A stretch of DNA of 64,000 nt from Ailurus styani (GCA_002007465.1 LNAC01000031.1:3737705-3801704); one strand, 5' to 3'. Shown: positions 23,540 through 36,526, counted from the stretch's first letter. Numbers and translations: made by a program. Notes: generated by a model not told the origin, from the letters alone.

Positions 23540-24330
23540 TTTAGTTAGATATGGAGTTATAGTTTAATAATCATTTCTGTTTAAAACTTCACGCTGCTCC
23601 ACTGTCTTCTAGTAATTAGTGTTGCTACTGCAAAGGCTGATGAGAAAGGAGATTCTTGTGTTTTTGGCTTTTTGCTTTTACAAGTTGTTTCCTCCACACC
23701 CCTATTGTAAGAGCATCTAAGGTCATGTTTGTATTCTTGGTGTTTCTAAGTTTCAACAAGATATGCCTCACTCTGGGTCTCCCCCGCCACCCCCGAATTT
23801 CACTCATACTAAGCCCTCGGTAGACTCTTTTAAGTCTGTAGTCATCCGTCAGTTTGTTTGAAATACCCCTGCATTATTTCTTTGCTAACTTATTCTCTAT
23901 CATTTGTTTTCTGGGACTTTCATCAGTCAGTTGTTGAAACCACCTGATGGATTCTTTAGTTTTATTTTTATGTTTCTAATTTTATTTGTAAATACTATTT
24001 TCCATCTCTTTGATCTTTTGCTCTAATTTCGTGTTTTTGATTTGTAATCCTTCTATTGAATCTTTTTATTTTGGTACTTATTTCTTTATTCAAGACATCT
24101 TTCCTATGTTTTGGTTATTCCTCTTCCCATAGCAACCTTTTCTTGTGTTAGGCTATAATGTTTTCTCAAATCTCTCTGATACGATATAAAGCTTTTTGAA
24201 CCTTCTTTCTATCCTATATATTAAATTTTCATTTCCTCCAGTGTCATTTTTACCATTGGCTCATCTTGATCTCTCTATTTCATGTTAGAAACTTTCTTAA
24301 AAAAACCAACCACCCTAAATTTAATTGTCT
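23540..24330 (-). mobile_element. Old L1 5'UTR-type sequence, minus strand
   Basis: T-rich sequence with CTGCTCCACTGTCTTCTAGT, AAGTTTCAACAAGATATGCC and GTAATCCTTCTATTGAATCT resembles the antisense 5' region of old mammalian L1 elements. Strongly diverged. Assignment by pattern, not alignment. Confidence 0.45.
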
Positions 24331-25299
24331 ATTCCTATTTAAGAATGGGGCAATAAAAAGTGAATTGTGTGCTCTGGGTACATGGGCAGGCCTTATCAAC
24401 TTGCATGTTCAGATCTAGATTAAGATGAGGGTTCTTATTAGGAAAGCAGACATTATTTATGTAGGTAATTTCTAGAAGCTGCAGAATGTGGGCCTTTGAT
24501 CTCTATAGAGGTGATTTTGTGTTTCTCCTTCAGAGACTGAGAATGCAGGAGTGAGTGTGGTCAACAGTAACTTCCTTTCAATCCTCTGCATACTTCCTTT
24601 CAATCACTCTGTGTTCACCCTGAGTCACTTCAATTCTCTGTCGCCCCTGGCATATCCTGGGCTGTCCAGGATCTGCACGTCAGATTGGGTCTCTCCTTCA
24701 CCCTCTTCCCCTACGTGTCCTGCGAGCTGTGTCTTCCTCGGTCACACTCAGTCACTCCTCCATCTGCTTTCCGGTCTCAAGAAATTATTGAAATCAAGCC
24801 AGAGATGGCTCTTCCTGGTTTCTTCGTTGTTGCGGGTCTATGGCTTTAAAAAAGTTTAGTTGCTATCATTTCCTGCTGTCTTGGTATAGAAAGAGAGAAA
24901 GGTATGTGCTCATCATTCCACCACCCTTAACCAGTCACTCCCTCCTTTCTTTTGGCTTCTGTGATACTTGCTTTCTCAGTTCTCCTCCTGCTGGCCTGAC
25001 CCTTCTGCAGGCTCCTTTCCTGTATTGACAACACAACAACAGAGTTTCTCTTTACCCTACACTCTCATTCTAGGCAATCTTATCCACTGTGTTATTTAAA
25101 AATGTTTATCTACAAGCAGATGGTTCCCTAATTTGTATTCCCTCCCTGACCTTACTTTCAGACTCTTTATCCAATTCCCTGCTCGAACTCTCTAATATTT
25201 TACAGGTACTTCAAATGTTGGTTTCCACTCTCCCTCCTCTCCCACTTCTTTCCCCTGCTCAGGCTTCCCTATCTTGGTAGAGGGTTCCATCTGCAGGAC
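24331..25299. other. CT-rich stretch, possibly L2-related
   Basis: Pyrimidine-rich sequence. Parts at 24620-24760 and 25130-25280 resemble internal L2 but could not be placed. No gene supported. Confidence 0.35.
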
Positions 25300-25650
25300 T
25301 TTTTCGTGTCCTTTCCTGGAGGAAGGACTGTTTTCTTTTTCTGCGCGCCTTTCTTCTCATCCTTACACCGGGCTTCATATGTTTCCTCAGAGAAGCCTCC
25401 TGTAATTAAACTCTGCATAAAGTTGCAGCCTCCTTCCCACATTGTTATTCTGTCTCCAAGAACATTATTATCAATCATTATGGAATTTTTCAAATTTGAC
25501 ATTATTATGTTCTTTTTTTTTTAATCTTTCTTATTAGATGGTGAGGCCCACAGGGGTAAAAACTGTGTTGTTTATTTAACACTGCTTTTCCAGTGCTAAG
25601 ATAGTGCTTGAGACACAGGAGGAACGTAATAAATATATGTAGCATGGATA
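25300..25650 (+). mobile_element. L2 LINE 3' end, plus strand
   Basis: TTTCCTCAGAGAAGCCTCCT, a middle with TGTCTCCAAGAACATTATTA, and the end AGTGCTTGAGACACAGGAGG plus AATAAATATATG follow the L2 3' region in order. Ancient and non-coding. Confidence 0.65.
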
Positions 25651-26789
25651 CAGTTTCAAATGAATATTAGAATCTGAAAAAGCTTCTTTATTTATAATCA
25701 TCTGAAGATTACCTTAAAGGATCTCAAAAGTACTGTAGCAACTCCTCATTGCTTATATAATTTTTCAAACTTAATGGAAACCTAAAAATGTTCAATTAAA
25801 ATATATGACTGTAATATTATGAACATAGTTTAGTCCAGAAAAAAATATGAGTGCCTTTCAACTGGCATACATCATTTCCTGAAGGACTCTTAATCACCTA
25901 TAGGCTTATTACTCCCAATAAATTTTCTTTCAATCTTCTCCTTTTATCCTTACTTGACCCAACCTTATGAAATTAATGTGGTTTTTTTTTTTCAATATAG
26001 GCCATGAAGGTTCAGTTCAAAATGAATTATGGATCGTGACACCACCCAACAACACAGGAATAATAAAGAGGTAAGACTTTCCCTGCTAAACCCAGACAGC
26101 TTTCTATATTTCACTCCCTTAAACCTGCCAAGTAAAATGCCACGAAATAGATCAGACGGACCTAGAGGATCTCACTGCGAGGAAGAGCCATATTCATCAG
26201 GTGGTTATCAATTGTCCTGCCACAGATGCTTGGCTTGATTCCCAACACCCACTTCTTTGAGGAAGAAAGAGAAACACGAAACTGGTTATGCAGAGAACGA
26301 AGCCCCGAGAACTGACAGACAGAAGAAGAGATTATTAAATGACTATGGATGCGATATTTTGCCTGGTCTAGTCATCAGCACACGTGCCTTCTCTTATCTT
26401 TTGGTACTAGAGATAATCACTTGGGCTAACCTTACAGATGCTACTAGCTTTCACAGGAAAAGGCTATCTTAGTATGCTATAATGATTCGTTTTAAGGAAA
26501 GAATTCTTAGAAATCATCATTTTACCCAGTTTTTGAAGTAAAGTACATATCTGGTGTAGTGATTCTTCTGGTCTGAGGGGAGGTGCAAAAGGAAGCAGGA
26601 GGGCCCAGCAGAGGGGGTCCACGGTTGCCAGGAGAGGTGACAAGCACAGAACCAGCAGTGGGGAGGAAGCCGTGCTAATTAGCTGGCTCAGGCTCCACAG
26701 CTTCATTGGTCTCTGAAGCCCAGGCTGACACCTGCCTCCCTCAGTGTCTCCTGGCTCAGCTGCAAAATGCTTCCTGATGAGGAGAAAAT
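25651..26789. other. Unique stretch holding a possible exon
   Basis: No repeat recognised. Holds the splice-bracketed segment at 26001-26070, annotated separately. A 196-codon minus frame at 26464-27054 partly overlaps the MIR and is not gene-like. Confidence 0.4.
26001..26070 (+). other. Possible 70-bp exon (unconfirmed)
   Basis: A twelve-T tract with TTTTCAATATAG ends at 26000 and a consensus donor GTAAGA starts at 26071. Between them one frame is fully open for 22 codons (26003-26068), beginning HEGSVQNELW and ending NNTGIIK; the other two frames are closed. The exon would begin and end with two bases of a split codon, so its length is not a multiple of three. No neighbouring exon is visible, and I do not recognise the peptide. 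It could be a real or alternative exon of a gene with large introns, or chance. Confidence 0.28.
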
Positions 26790-27022
26790 CAGTTTGAGCT
26801 TTGAAGTCTGACCACCTAGATTTGAATACCAGCTCTGCCACTTCCTGGCTGTGTGACTTTAACAAGTCACTTAGCCTCTGTGAGGTTCCATTTTCTCGTC
26901 TGAAAATGTGAATAAAATTGGAACTTCTCTCTATGGATTGTGTGTGTGTGTGAGGATTAAAGGAGAATGTTCTTAGAATTGTAACCATATGAAATGAGGG
27001 CTCAGTAAATATTGTTAGTTGC
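26790..27022 (+). mobile_element. MIR SINE, plus strand
   Basis: Nearly full-length MIR: TTTGAATACCAGCTCTGCCA, CTTCCTGGCTGTGTGACTTT, TCACTTAGCCTCTGTGAGG, then GAGGATTAAAGGAGAATG and GGCTCAGTAAATATTG. Contains a short TG run at 26939-26952. Confidence 0.93.
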
Positions 27023-27350
27023 TGGGGCCATTGCAGCTGGCTTATATCGTTCATCCCCCTTCTCTTGGAGACTGCCCCATCTTGTTTAGGTTTGCGTACT
27101 CACCCCTGCAAGGCCTGTGTACTTTGGGTGAAGTTCTACACATGTCTGGCTCAATATCACTTTGGCTCTAGATGTGGGTGTCCTGGCTCAGACCTAATCT
27201 AATCAGCACTGTTCCACCACCTGGATGTGGTTTCTGGTTCTAAGGTAGGTTTGTGATCTAATTCAGTCTATTGAGTCTTGAGATGATCACCAGGGACTTC
27301 TGGGAAAGAAGCTTCTTTGCTTTCCTGAGAGATGTTACAGAAGGGAGGTG

Positions 27351-27415
27351 GTATCATCATCATCATGATCATCATCATCATTGTCATGATCGCTATTACT
27401 GTTATCATTGTGAAT
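27351..27415. repeat. Imperfect (ATC)n trinucleotide repeat
   Basis: Repeated ATC units (TCATCATCATCATGATC and variants) with substitutions toward the right end. Confidence 0.85.
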
Positions 27416-27422
27416 GACAACG

Positions 27423-30400
27423 CAAGGCTTTCTAGAAGGTTCTGACATTGCCTTTTACCACTTGTGACCCTGCTGTGGAGGGAGGAGTCAGCACTGCACA
27501 CAAAAAAGACCAAAGGGATTTACTGTACTTTTCCATGAACATTGGGAGCAGGGACAAGGTTAGAATACCCCAGGATTCCCCACAGGTTGGATCCTCTGAA
27601 TCATGGCCAAAGAGTTGAGAAACTTGGGGTCTAGCATGCTGTCTCGAGAGCCTTTTGAAAATGCTTCATGATTTTTTTTTTTACTGCAGTAAGGCAGAAA
27701 GTCATGTGATAACAACTATCCTGAAAAAGAGAGGTTCTTGTCTTACTTCCAATGACAGGGAACAAGGAAGTATTTTGATGGATTATTTTTTCAAATTCCT
27801 AGTAGCAAAAGTAATGCCATTTTGGAGAATATGGCAGTTGGAAAATTCACTACTTGAAACCCAGTTACAAGATACTGATGCAGATCTCAGCAACCTATGG
27901 CTTGTGAGCCGATTATGAAACTCAGACAGTTTTCATTGTCAGGGGGCACTTGCCACTCTCTCACCCTTTCCCCTGGAGCCAAAGTTCCCTCTGGTTGGGA
28001 GAAGTTTACCACAGGGAAGTAAAAACAGTCGCTGACAAATGTCACCAGCCTCACATTAGCAGTTATGTTTATCTACCTTTGGGAGACAACCTTGGCATGC
28101 AAATAGTCAAAGCATGCCAACCTTTGTAGCAAAGCAGAGTAAAGCTAACTGACATTTATATTTTCTTTTGTCACTTGTTTCCCTGTAATGCTTGTATTTT
28201 TCTTTAGCTTAACCAGGTGGTAACCAGGTCCAACACTTATTCTTGATTAATCAGAAACATCAGATTATAATTCACCTGCAAAATGAAGTCTGCTAGAGGC
28301 ATTTAATCATATAAATAACAAGTAAGGGAAGGGAAAGCAGGTAACCAAGCCTGATTTTCAGCAGCCTTTTGAAATGCTTCATGCATTTTTAACTGCAAGA
28401 GGGCGGGAGCTTGTCTTTATGACTCAGCTGAAGGATGGTTCCTCATAACCCGCTGGTTTCATTTGAAGTTCAGAAAAAAGAACGGTATCTGCTAAATCAA
28501 CATTGCTGGTTATAGTACCTTGAGTCTCTCTTGGAGACTTGGTTCTGGCATATAGATCTGTAACAAGCCTCAGATCCGGGGAAAGAACCATGGTAAGTAC
28601 CAGTAGAAAGACCCCACCTACCCACCACCCACAATGTTGTCCAAGAGAGATCTCTCTGGGTCTGATTTCTGAGTGATCCAGCGGGGGGGAAAAAAAATCC
28701 TGGCTCATTTATTTCAGTAATGACGATCTGACGAAGGTGGATAAAATGACAGGCTGTGTGAGCTATGTAACATACATATAGTCCATCATAGAGTAGACTG
28801 AGTACCTGCCCCCAAGGAGTTTAGAGTCCCCAAAATGACTATGTAGGATTAAATCAATGTAGGAACACAGAGCAAATGCCGAGCCAAGGAAGCCAGATGA
28901 GGAGTCAGGATGAATCACTCCTCAGTGATCAATATTGTTCCAAATTACTTCTAAACTTGGCCCTCAGAGACAGCTAAGCTACACAAGAATACTGCAAGGT
29001 TAATGCCCAGGAAGGCTGAGTTCTACCTCCTGCTCTACCCTTTGTAGCAGGAATAAATATTATTAATACATGGGTTGAAAAAACACTGTGTTGGAAAATA
29101 AGAATCTCCCCAAGCTTAAATCTTCCTGTGGTGGGAGGAAATTCATCCTTGGTCTCATTTTGGGGAGCTGCCTCTACCTCTCTAGGGTTAAAATATAGTC
29201 TCAGTTGACTTGTAAGTTCAGAATATAGGGGAAGGATGCCCCACTATTGTGTTTACCTTGGTCATGTTCTCTGGGAAATGGGCAGCTCGAGCATCAGAAA
29301 CATTTTTATGGTGGGGAGGTGCTTCAGGACCCACATCTGACTGCCTGGGCCACCACAGCTCATGGTCATTCTCATGTAGGATGTGTGTGTGTGTTCCAGA
29401 GAGCTATGAATGAACATGCCTCAGGTCCCCACTGTTGAATGGCTAAAGCCCTGACCCCTTCAAATCCAATGACATTTTAATGCCTCTCCTCCTCAAATTG
29501 ATCCCATTTTGCTTTCCCTAAACTTTGGAACCACCTTCCTCTTTCAGGTACTTAGTTGCCATTATTTCCGTGAGTTTACGTGTTGAAGACAAAAATTGAG
29601 GCTGGGTTGACCTGCCACTTCTGCCCTTGGCTCTTCAGCACGAGTGTCTGTTAGTCATGGAGACAAAAGGCTGAGCTACCTTTTCAGGACGGGAAAGGAA
29701 AATGTGTTAACAGCAGTGAGAACGGAACATGAATTAAAATATCAGTAGGTGGTCCTGCCACAGTTTGGTGTGGATGGTGTAAGCAATTCAATGATCTCCT
29801 CCTCTTCCACATACTAGTTTCAAATCCATAAATAGAGGAGACAAAAGAAATCCATATCTCTGTTACAGAGACTCCCAGCTATCCCAAAATACATATTCCT
29901 GACCTCTTCCTCGGTAGAGTACTGCTGATTGAGCTGAGGACCTGGGTAGTTGTAATAAAGACCACATTTCCTAGCTTCTTTTGCAGCTCAGTGGGGCATG
30001 GTGACTGAGTTCTGGCCCACAGAAGTCAGTGGAAATGTCATATGTAACTTCTATGTGTATAAAGTGTCCTCAAGGAGAAAGGGAATGTCCTTCTCTGTCC
30101 GTCCCCTTTCCTGCTGGTTGGAATGCAGTTTTAGTGTCTGAGGCTCCCACAGCAATGTGGGGTCCTGTGGTGTCCTGTGTGTATTGAGGGTAGGGGAGCA
30201 GAGAAATGGGCCCCGGTGACCTCACAGAGCTTCAGCACCAGGCCTTGACTCCCTCCCTGCAGGCTTTTGCCTCCCTACAGTGACGTAACCTCCTGTCTTC
30301 AAAACTACGTATAACTATTACTTTGAGTTATCCCAATGGATGCTTCTCAAGGTAAGTGAAGGAATACCAGGTTTTATCCTTTCAGAAGAATTATACACCA

Positions 30401-31849
30401 CCAGCAATTTCATAATACCGGAGAAAAAGAGAGCAACTTCACAATATAAGAGAAAACATGTAAGTTCTGAGGTTTCTCTGGTATTTTCAATAAGAACCTG
30501 AATGTACCTATGGTTGTAGTCGCATGTAATTGTGGAAAGGAAGCTAGCTTGAGTGTCTCGGATGCAGCCATTGCCTGGCCCAGCATGGGTATGTGCACAA
30601 GAAGCTGTGGCTTCTCTGAGGCTGAGCTCGTCCTAAGCAAACATGAGTCACGTACATAAGCTGGGTACAGTCACGTGGTCACTGGATTAGAGGGATGAGT
30701 CTCATATTAAAAATATGAGGCTCAGCTTGTTTCCACAATAGAACTTGCTTGGATTTATACTCAATCAATGAAGAAAGAAGGGTCTGAATGTTAAACCTGA
30801 GAGGACGACAGTCCTTAAAATATTTGGTGAGGTTGGGAACACTTCCCACCCAGCTTTGGGGCCCAGTAAGCATCACCATGGGTGTTAAGAAGAAGCAGTA
30901 ATGGTGGTGGGAAGAGGTGTTGATCAGTGGTGGCACATTGTGGCAGGTGGTAACAAGCATGGTGGCAGAACATAAGCAGACAAGGTATTGTCACATGCAC
31001 CACTCACAAAAGGAGGATGGCTTGAAAGGCAGCAGGAAGTGGTGCCAAGGGTTAGGGGTTGGCCAAGCACATCAGGAACCATGGAAGGTGTCTGAGCTGC
31101 CCTTTGATTAGCAACTTGGACAGCAAGAGCCAGGCATCGTCAGTGGCAACTCCTTAAAGAAATAGAAGAGGCCAGGGGAAGCATCGTGGATACCATGGAT
31201 GCTGAGAGGACTCAGAGTTTTGAAACATTTGAGATATTTCTTAGGGTCCCACAAAATATTTAAGGATAGAAGAAAAGGTTTGCAAAAGGTTTGAGATCCT
31301 ATTATATTAAGTGGGGGTCAGAGTAGAGCAATGCTTCTTATTACTATTAATCTGACCCAAGTTTACCCTGAGGTTCATGTGGCCTGGGGAAGACAAAGGT
31401 TACATTTTTTGAAAGGTTTTTTTACAGCTGACTATTGCTGTTTTTCATTGCACAACATCCTGTTTACCAATGTATAGTCTTGTGAGAGGATAAAATGGTC
31501 CTTTCCAACAACTACCTAAAGGCATTTTAAATTGGATGAGAGAGATCTACCTTCAAGAACCTAATATTGTCTTATGTATGGAATGTGTACAAAGTAGTAA
31601 GTAGGTGACAGAATTGACATACTATTCTTCTAGATGGGACTAAACACTTCAAGGACAAATAATCTTTTACATTTGAAAAAGATAAGAAAAAAATCAGAAA
31701 AATAGAAAATAGGTGATCAGCCAATAAGGCATTTTCTAATTTGGTTTGAGAATAAGACCTTGAATTCTACCTTCTACAGAAACGTTGTATAAGCCAAGGT
31801 TTGATCCTTCTTCAGTTGTCTTACACAGTTCAGGGAAGCTTGCCGAAGC
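27423..31849. other. Mostly unique stretch, no gene seen
   Basis: About 4.4 kb without a recognised SINE, L1 or long open frame. A direct repeat of about 40 bp links 27648 and 28369 (see findings). The part at 29945-30180 looks like an old interspersed repeat I cannot name, and 28790-28910 may be weak L2. A short splice-like segment at 30281-30351 has no open frame. Confidence 0.4.
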
Positions 31850-32400
31850 CTATCCATTCATTAATTCCTTCCATCAAACATTATCTGATCATCTGTTATG
31901 TCTTAGGAGCTGAGATATGTTTCATATGAAATTGGAGAGAATCCAAAGGTTAATAAAATATAATTTTTGCCCTTGAAGAAGCCGAAGCCTATGGAATAAG
32001 TGTGTATGGGGAGGGGAGATAGACAAACATAAATAGATCATGACAGTACAATGTGATAAGTGAAACTATGTGACTACGTGGCTACAGGAGTGACAACACG
32101 GGTGAATATGTGACACAAGTTGGCATGTGGTCTTTGAGTTGGCCATGAACAACTGAAACTTCATTAAAGGTTGACAAGTCAGGTAGAGCATTTCATATTA
32201 GGCCTTGAGAAATTATAGAGAACATTATTTTGGAAGCATGAGAAATAGTTTGGTGTGGCTAAGGCAAATGGAGCAGGACTGGGGACTGGGGAAGCTGGGG
32301 CCAGCATAGACTGGGGCCACCTTACAAAGAATTGGGCATCAAGCTAAGGAATTTGGACACAAGCCTTTGGTTTTTGTGGTGACTCGTCAAAGGGTTTTAA
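31850..32400 (-). mobile_element. L2 LINE fragment, minus strand
   Basis: Begins TATCCATTCATTAATTCCTT, continues with TATGTCTTAGGAGCTGAG and runs into upstream L2-like sequence to about 32400 (AGGGTTTTAAGCAGCAGAAT). Ancient. Confidence 0.6.
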
Positions 32401-32429
32401 GCAGCAGAATGGCATGGTCAAATTTGGTT

Positions 32430-33075
32430 AGTTTGTCTTTTGTTTCTTCAGTACTTACTGAGTTTTTATTAGGTGCCCAACACTGTTCATGGGATAAAAG
32501 GAAGAGTCCACTGAGGGAACTTGCAGTCCCATGGCAGAGACAACCATGTTAACATGCTTGGGTAATTGTCCATGAGGATGTACTGGGAGATTCAGAGGAG
32601 GGCACAAGAGGATCTAAATTGAGACTTGAAGAACTGATCTGGCTAATGTGTGTCTCCTACAGAATGGAATCTCATGGACTTTTGAAGGGTTCCTGCACAA
32701 GGTATGTGTTACAGAAGCATTTGTTAAATTAAATACATTTTTAAAATAATGGCAATGATTCTTTTGCTCAGTGACTGGAAAAGTACCTGCACATAGTATT
32801 TGTGTCACAGATATTTGCTGAAGAATGAAGGAAGGCAAGAAGGACAAACGGGCTGAGGTGAGGAAGAGCATTCTAGGTAGAATGAATAATAGACACAAAA
32901 ACATGAAGGCATGAAAGAACAGAGGATGTACAGCTGAATATAAAGGAGTGAATACTGAAGAGCAGTGAGTACTGAGGTAAGTGAGGAACTGTATGGTACT
33001 GTGCCAAAGGAGGTACTGTGTAAAGGGTTGAGATTTACCTTGTAGGGCACTGGAAGCCAGAATGGTTTTTAGGAA
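32430..33075 (-). mobile_element. Second L2 fragment, minus strand
   Basis: Starts again from the 3' terminal motif (TACTTACTGAGTTTTTATTAG, GTGCCCAACACTGTTCATGG) and proceeds upstream (AAGAGCATTCTAGGTAGAAT near 32865). Same orientation as its left neighbour, so two insertions or one duplicated element. The 179-codon minus frame at 32614-33153 is antisense to this repeat sequence and not a gene. Confidence 0.6.
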
Positions 33076-33126
33076 GGTGATGCCCTTTAGATATCTCATT
33101 TTGGATAGAGTTTGGAGATTGGGCTG

Positions 33127-33151
33127 AAAAAAACAAACAAACAAACAAACC
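33127..33151. repeat. (CAAA)n simple repeat
   Basis: Five to six CAAA units. Confidence 0.9.
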
Positions 33152-34080
33152 ACACAACAGATTCTGTTGTGCTACAATAAAAAGATGACAAGAAATGGAT
33201 GGATTTGAGTATTTAGGAGGTGGAATTTAAAAGGCTTGGATATTTATTGGGTGATAAGGAAGAGAGAGGGAGAGGAGCAAGGATGCAATCCATTTGCTTT
33301 CTTGGTTATACAGGGATGTGCCTGCACGCACGCACAGAAGTTGGTTGAGGTGAAGTATTTATTTCAGACATTGTGAGCGGAGGCTCCTGGAGCACGTCTG
33401 AGTGTGCGTGTTCAGAAGCCCATTGAAAATGCAGATCTGGAATGAAATAGGGACTAGGGGACTCCGTGGGAAGATGGCACACTGAGCACATGCTCCATCC
33501 TCCCTTCTCACCTCTAGAAATAGCAGGAGAAAACAGAAAGTAAAATAAACCCAAACCAGTGCTGGGAGATAGAATGGGATACTCTTAGGGACCAGAAATC
33601 ATGAGAAATCTCTGAAAGATGAAAGCAGATGGATTACATTGAGGAAAAAAATATCACAGCCCACCTAAAACTTGGGTCAAAGTGAGGATGGGTTTTAGGA
33701 GCCTCGAGGACAGAGCCTTCAAAGAAGGACAATAGGAGGGCCTTTTGGAACCACATAAGAATGACTGGGGTATACCACAGGAGTGACCAAGTGGTTTTGT
33801 CACTTTTTGTCCCCAAGAATGGATTTAAGTACAAAATGATGCGTATAACATGGTGAGATAAGATATAAATAGTTTTTAAAAGAGAGAAAGAGAAAATAAC
33901 GATTAAAAAGTGAGATGAAGCTTGGTGTGTGGTGCATTAAGAATCATGCCATGAAACCCTATGCACTTGCTAAAAAGAGGTGGGTCTCAAATTTGGCTAT
34001 AAATTTTCAATCAGTGAGAAAAGGGAAACAGTTTCTTTACCTAAATGACAACATCCAAAGGGCTAAAACCAAATTACTTA
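33152..34080. other. Unique stretch, nothing recognised
   Basis: No firm feature. GGGAAGATGGCACACTGAGC near 33468 could be an old L1 5' end but no continuation was traced. Confidence 0.35.
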
Positions 34081-34253
34081 TTTTTTTTTAAGATTTATTC
34101 ATTTATGGGAGTGGCAAAGGGAGAGGGAGAGAAGCAGACTCCCTGATGAGCAAGGTGCCCAATCCTGGGCTTAATCTCAGGAACTTGAGATCATGACCTG
34201 AGCAGAAACCAACAGTCAGACTCTTAACCGACTGAGCCACCCAGCCAGCCCCC
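34081..34253 (-). mobile_element. CAN-SINE, minus strand
   Basis: AAGATTTATTCATTTATGGG, a short GA block, GAGATCATGACCTGAGCAGA and CTGAGCCACCCAGCCAGCCC. Older, shortened copy. Candidate target repeat AAATTACTTA (34071-34080) versus AAATTTACTA (34266-34275) is weak. Confidence 0.92.
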
Positions 34254-34807
34254 ACCCATATTTTTAAATTTACTATTCCAAACAACTTTGTTCCTAGTCC
34301 AAGTTCAGTGGGCTTTACATTCTCCTCTGCTTCCCCTCAGAGAAAGAAGATCCTGTATACTTTGCTCTCTGCTGAGTACCTATCAGTGCAAAATAAAGGT
34401 TAATTCTCATGGTGTCTATCAACAATTTGTAGAGGAATCTTTCACAAGATTTGAATCAAAGGACTTTATCCAAGGTTACTGACACAGCCATCCTTTGAGA
34501 TTACAACAAATTCTGTTGATCCTTGCTGTCAGGCAAGCCTTACAATCTCTCTTCCTCAGGGATGGTTGATTGGCCCAAATGAAGCTTCCCAGGATCAGTA
34601 GGACTCCCTGATCCAATGCTCTGTAACAATTAGAACACATTGGCCATGAGATGCTGTCCACAGTTCTGTGAAGAATTAGAGCTTAAAGAATTAGAGCTTA
34701 AAGAGAGAAGCCAGTGTTACTACAACTGACTCCTGTGCTAGAGTCAATTCACCTGAAAGTTTAAATGCATTTGAAGGTAAATTTGATTTAAATGCCTGTA
34801 ACACCAT
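34254..34807. other. Unique stretch, nothing recognised
   Basis: Contains only a perfect 15-bp tandem duplication GAATTAGAGCTTAAA at about 34673-34702. Confidence 0.45.
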
Positions 34808-35238
34808 GCATAGCAAAGAAACAACAAAACCAACTGGCAACCTATGGAATAGATGAAATTATTTGCAAATGATATATACAAAAGGGTTAGCATTCAAAAT
34901 ACATGAAGAACTTATACAACTCAACACCCAAAAAACAAATAACCTAATTAAAAATGGGCAGAAGACATGAATAGACATTTTTCCAAAGAAGACATCAGAT
35001 GGCCAATGGACACATGAAAAGATGCTCAACATCACCCATTATCAGGGAAACACAAATCAAAAGTACAATGAGATATCATCTCACACCTGTCAGAATGGCT
35101 AAAACCAACAACACAAGGAACAACAGGTGTTGGTGAGGATGTGGAGAAAGGGGAACCCTCTTACACTGTTGGTGGGATACAAAGTGGAGCAGCCACTCTG
35201 GAAAACAATATGGAATTTCTTCAAGAAGTTAAAAATAG
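34808..35238 (+). mobile_element. Host L1, left part (ORF2 C-terminal region)
   Basis: Follows L1 ORF2 near its C-terminus: GGCAACCTATGGAATAGATG, AACTCAACACCCAAAAAACA, AGGATGTGGAGAAAGGGGAA. It breaks off exactly at AAGAAGTTAAAAATAG, where a later L1 inserted; the same element resumes at 42331. Its reading frame is broken. Confidence 0.93.
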
Positions 35239-36309
35239 AGGGGAGGGGCAAGATGGTGGAGAAGTGGGAGTCCCTGTTTCAACTGGTCCCCTGAATTGAG
35301 ATAAATATCTACCAGAACACTCTGAACACCCATGAAATCAGCCTGAGATGTACGGTTATACTCTTCTGGATCTCTATGGGGGAAGATCATCATCAGTGGA
35401 GAGGTACAAGAGTGGGAGTGCTTGGACTGATATTGGAGGATAAATGGAAGGAGGAGGGAGCCACCAGAAGTGACCCATCAGAAAGTAATACTCCAATATG
35501 AAAGTGCCCTGTGCTTGGGGACCAGCATTAGCTTGGAGTTTGGTTAAAAGCACTCAAAAAGAACTAAGGGTCTTAAGGGGCAATTGATGGAATCAGGCAG
35601 CCACAGGCATGGACCTAAGCCCATGGTCCCAGGGCCGTCACAGCCCACCCGTGCCTGAGAGAGCCCTGCGTGGGCTCCAGCCACAGTCCCTGGGCTGGGA
35701 GCCTTCTGGCTCCAGACAGCAGTCCCATCAACGACAGCCACTGGGATCGGGCTCGCCTGGACCAATATCCCTCATGGTTTTAGTGGCACGGGGGTGCAGA
35801 GACAAGTGAGGGCCTCAGACAGTGGCTGAGGGTGTGCACCGCCTGTGGGAGGTTGCGGTGTTCAGCGGATTTTGCAGAGGGGGAGTCTGTGTGTTCTGGG
35901 CCATCCAGAGGGGAGGAAACTGTGGCTTCTCTCTGAAGCCAGTTTACTTTCCTTGGACCCTCCAAAAAGGCACAAAAAGCCACCAAAGAACAAAAACCTC
36001 CAGAGAGCAAAAGCCTTAAAAACTGGTTTCTACAGAGCCCAGCCCCTTGTTAGGGGGCAGGGCAACTCAGTCCAAGCAAGGTTGACTGAAAAATCTTGGA
36101 GGAGGGCAGGGCCCTCCCCCAGAAGACAAGTCAAAAGAACAAGATGGCAACAACCACAGGGTCCCCATAAAACTGTAAAACCCCAACATCAGGGGAAAAC
36201 ATATTAAGCTCCCGGTATTGCCCCCAAACCTGTATATTTCATGGATACAACTATTCTCCTCTTTTTTTTCTTTTTAAAATCCATTCTCACGATTCTTGTT
36301 CTTTTATTT

Positions 36310-36526
36310 ATTTTTTTTTTTTTATTTTTTTTTTTTAAAGATTTTATTTATTTATTTCACAGAGGGAGAGAGATCACAAGGAGGCAGAGAGGCAGGCAGA
36401 CAGAGAGAGGGGGAAGCAGGCTCCCCGCTGAGCAGGGAGCCCGATGCGGGCTTCGATCCCAGGACCCTGAGATCATGACCTGAGCCGAAAGCAGAGGCAT
36501 TAACCCACTGAGCCACCCAGGCGCCC
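36310..36526 (-). mobile_element. CAN-SINE, young subgroup, in L1 5'UTR
   Basis: Reverse SINE ending AGCCACCCAGGCGCCC with near-consensus body. Target duplication TGTTCTTTTATTT at 36297-36309 and 36527-36539. It inserted after the L1, giving three nested layers. Confidence 0.97.

Noticed and set aside
30281..30351. Segment with good acceptor (CCTCCCTACAG) and strong donor (AAGGTAAGTG)
   Set aside because: All three frames contain early stops and there is no partner exon. The TGACGTAA at its start may be a CRE-like site by chance.
32614..33153. 179-codon minus-strand open frame
   Set aside because: It is antisense to L2-derived sequence and has no family features.
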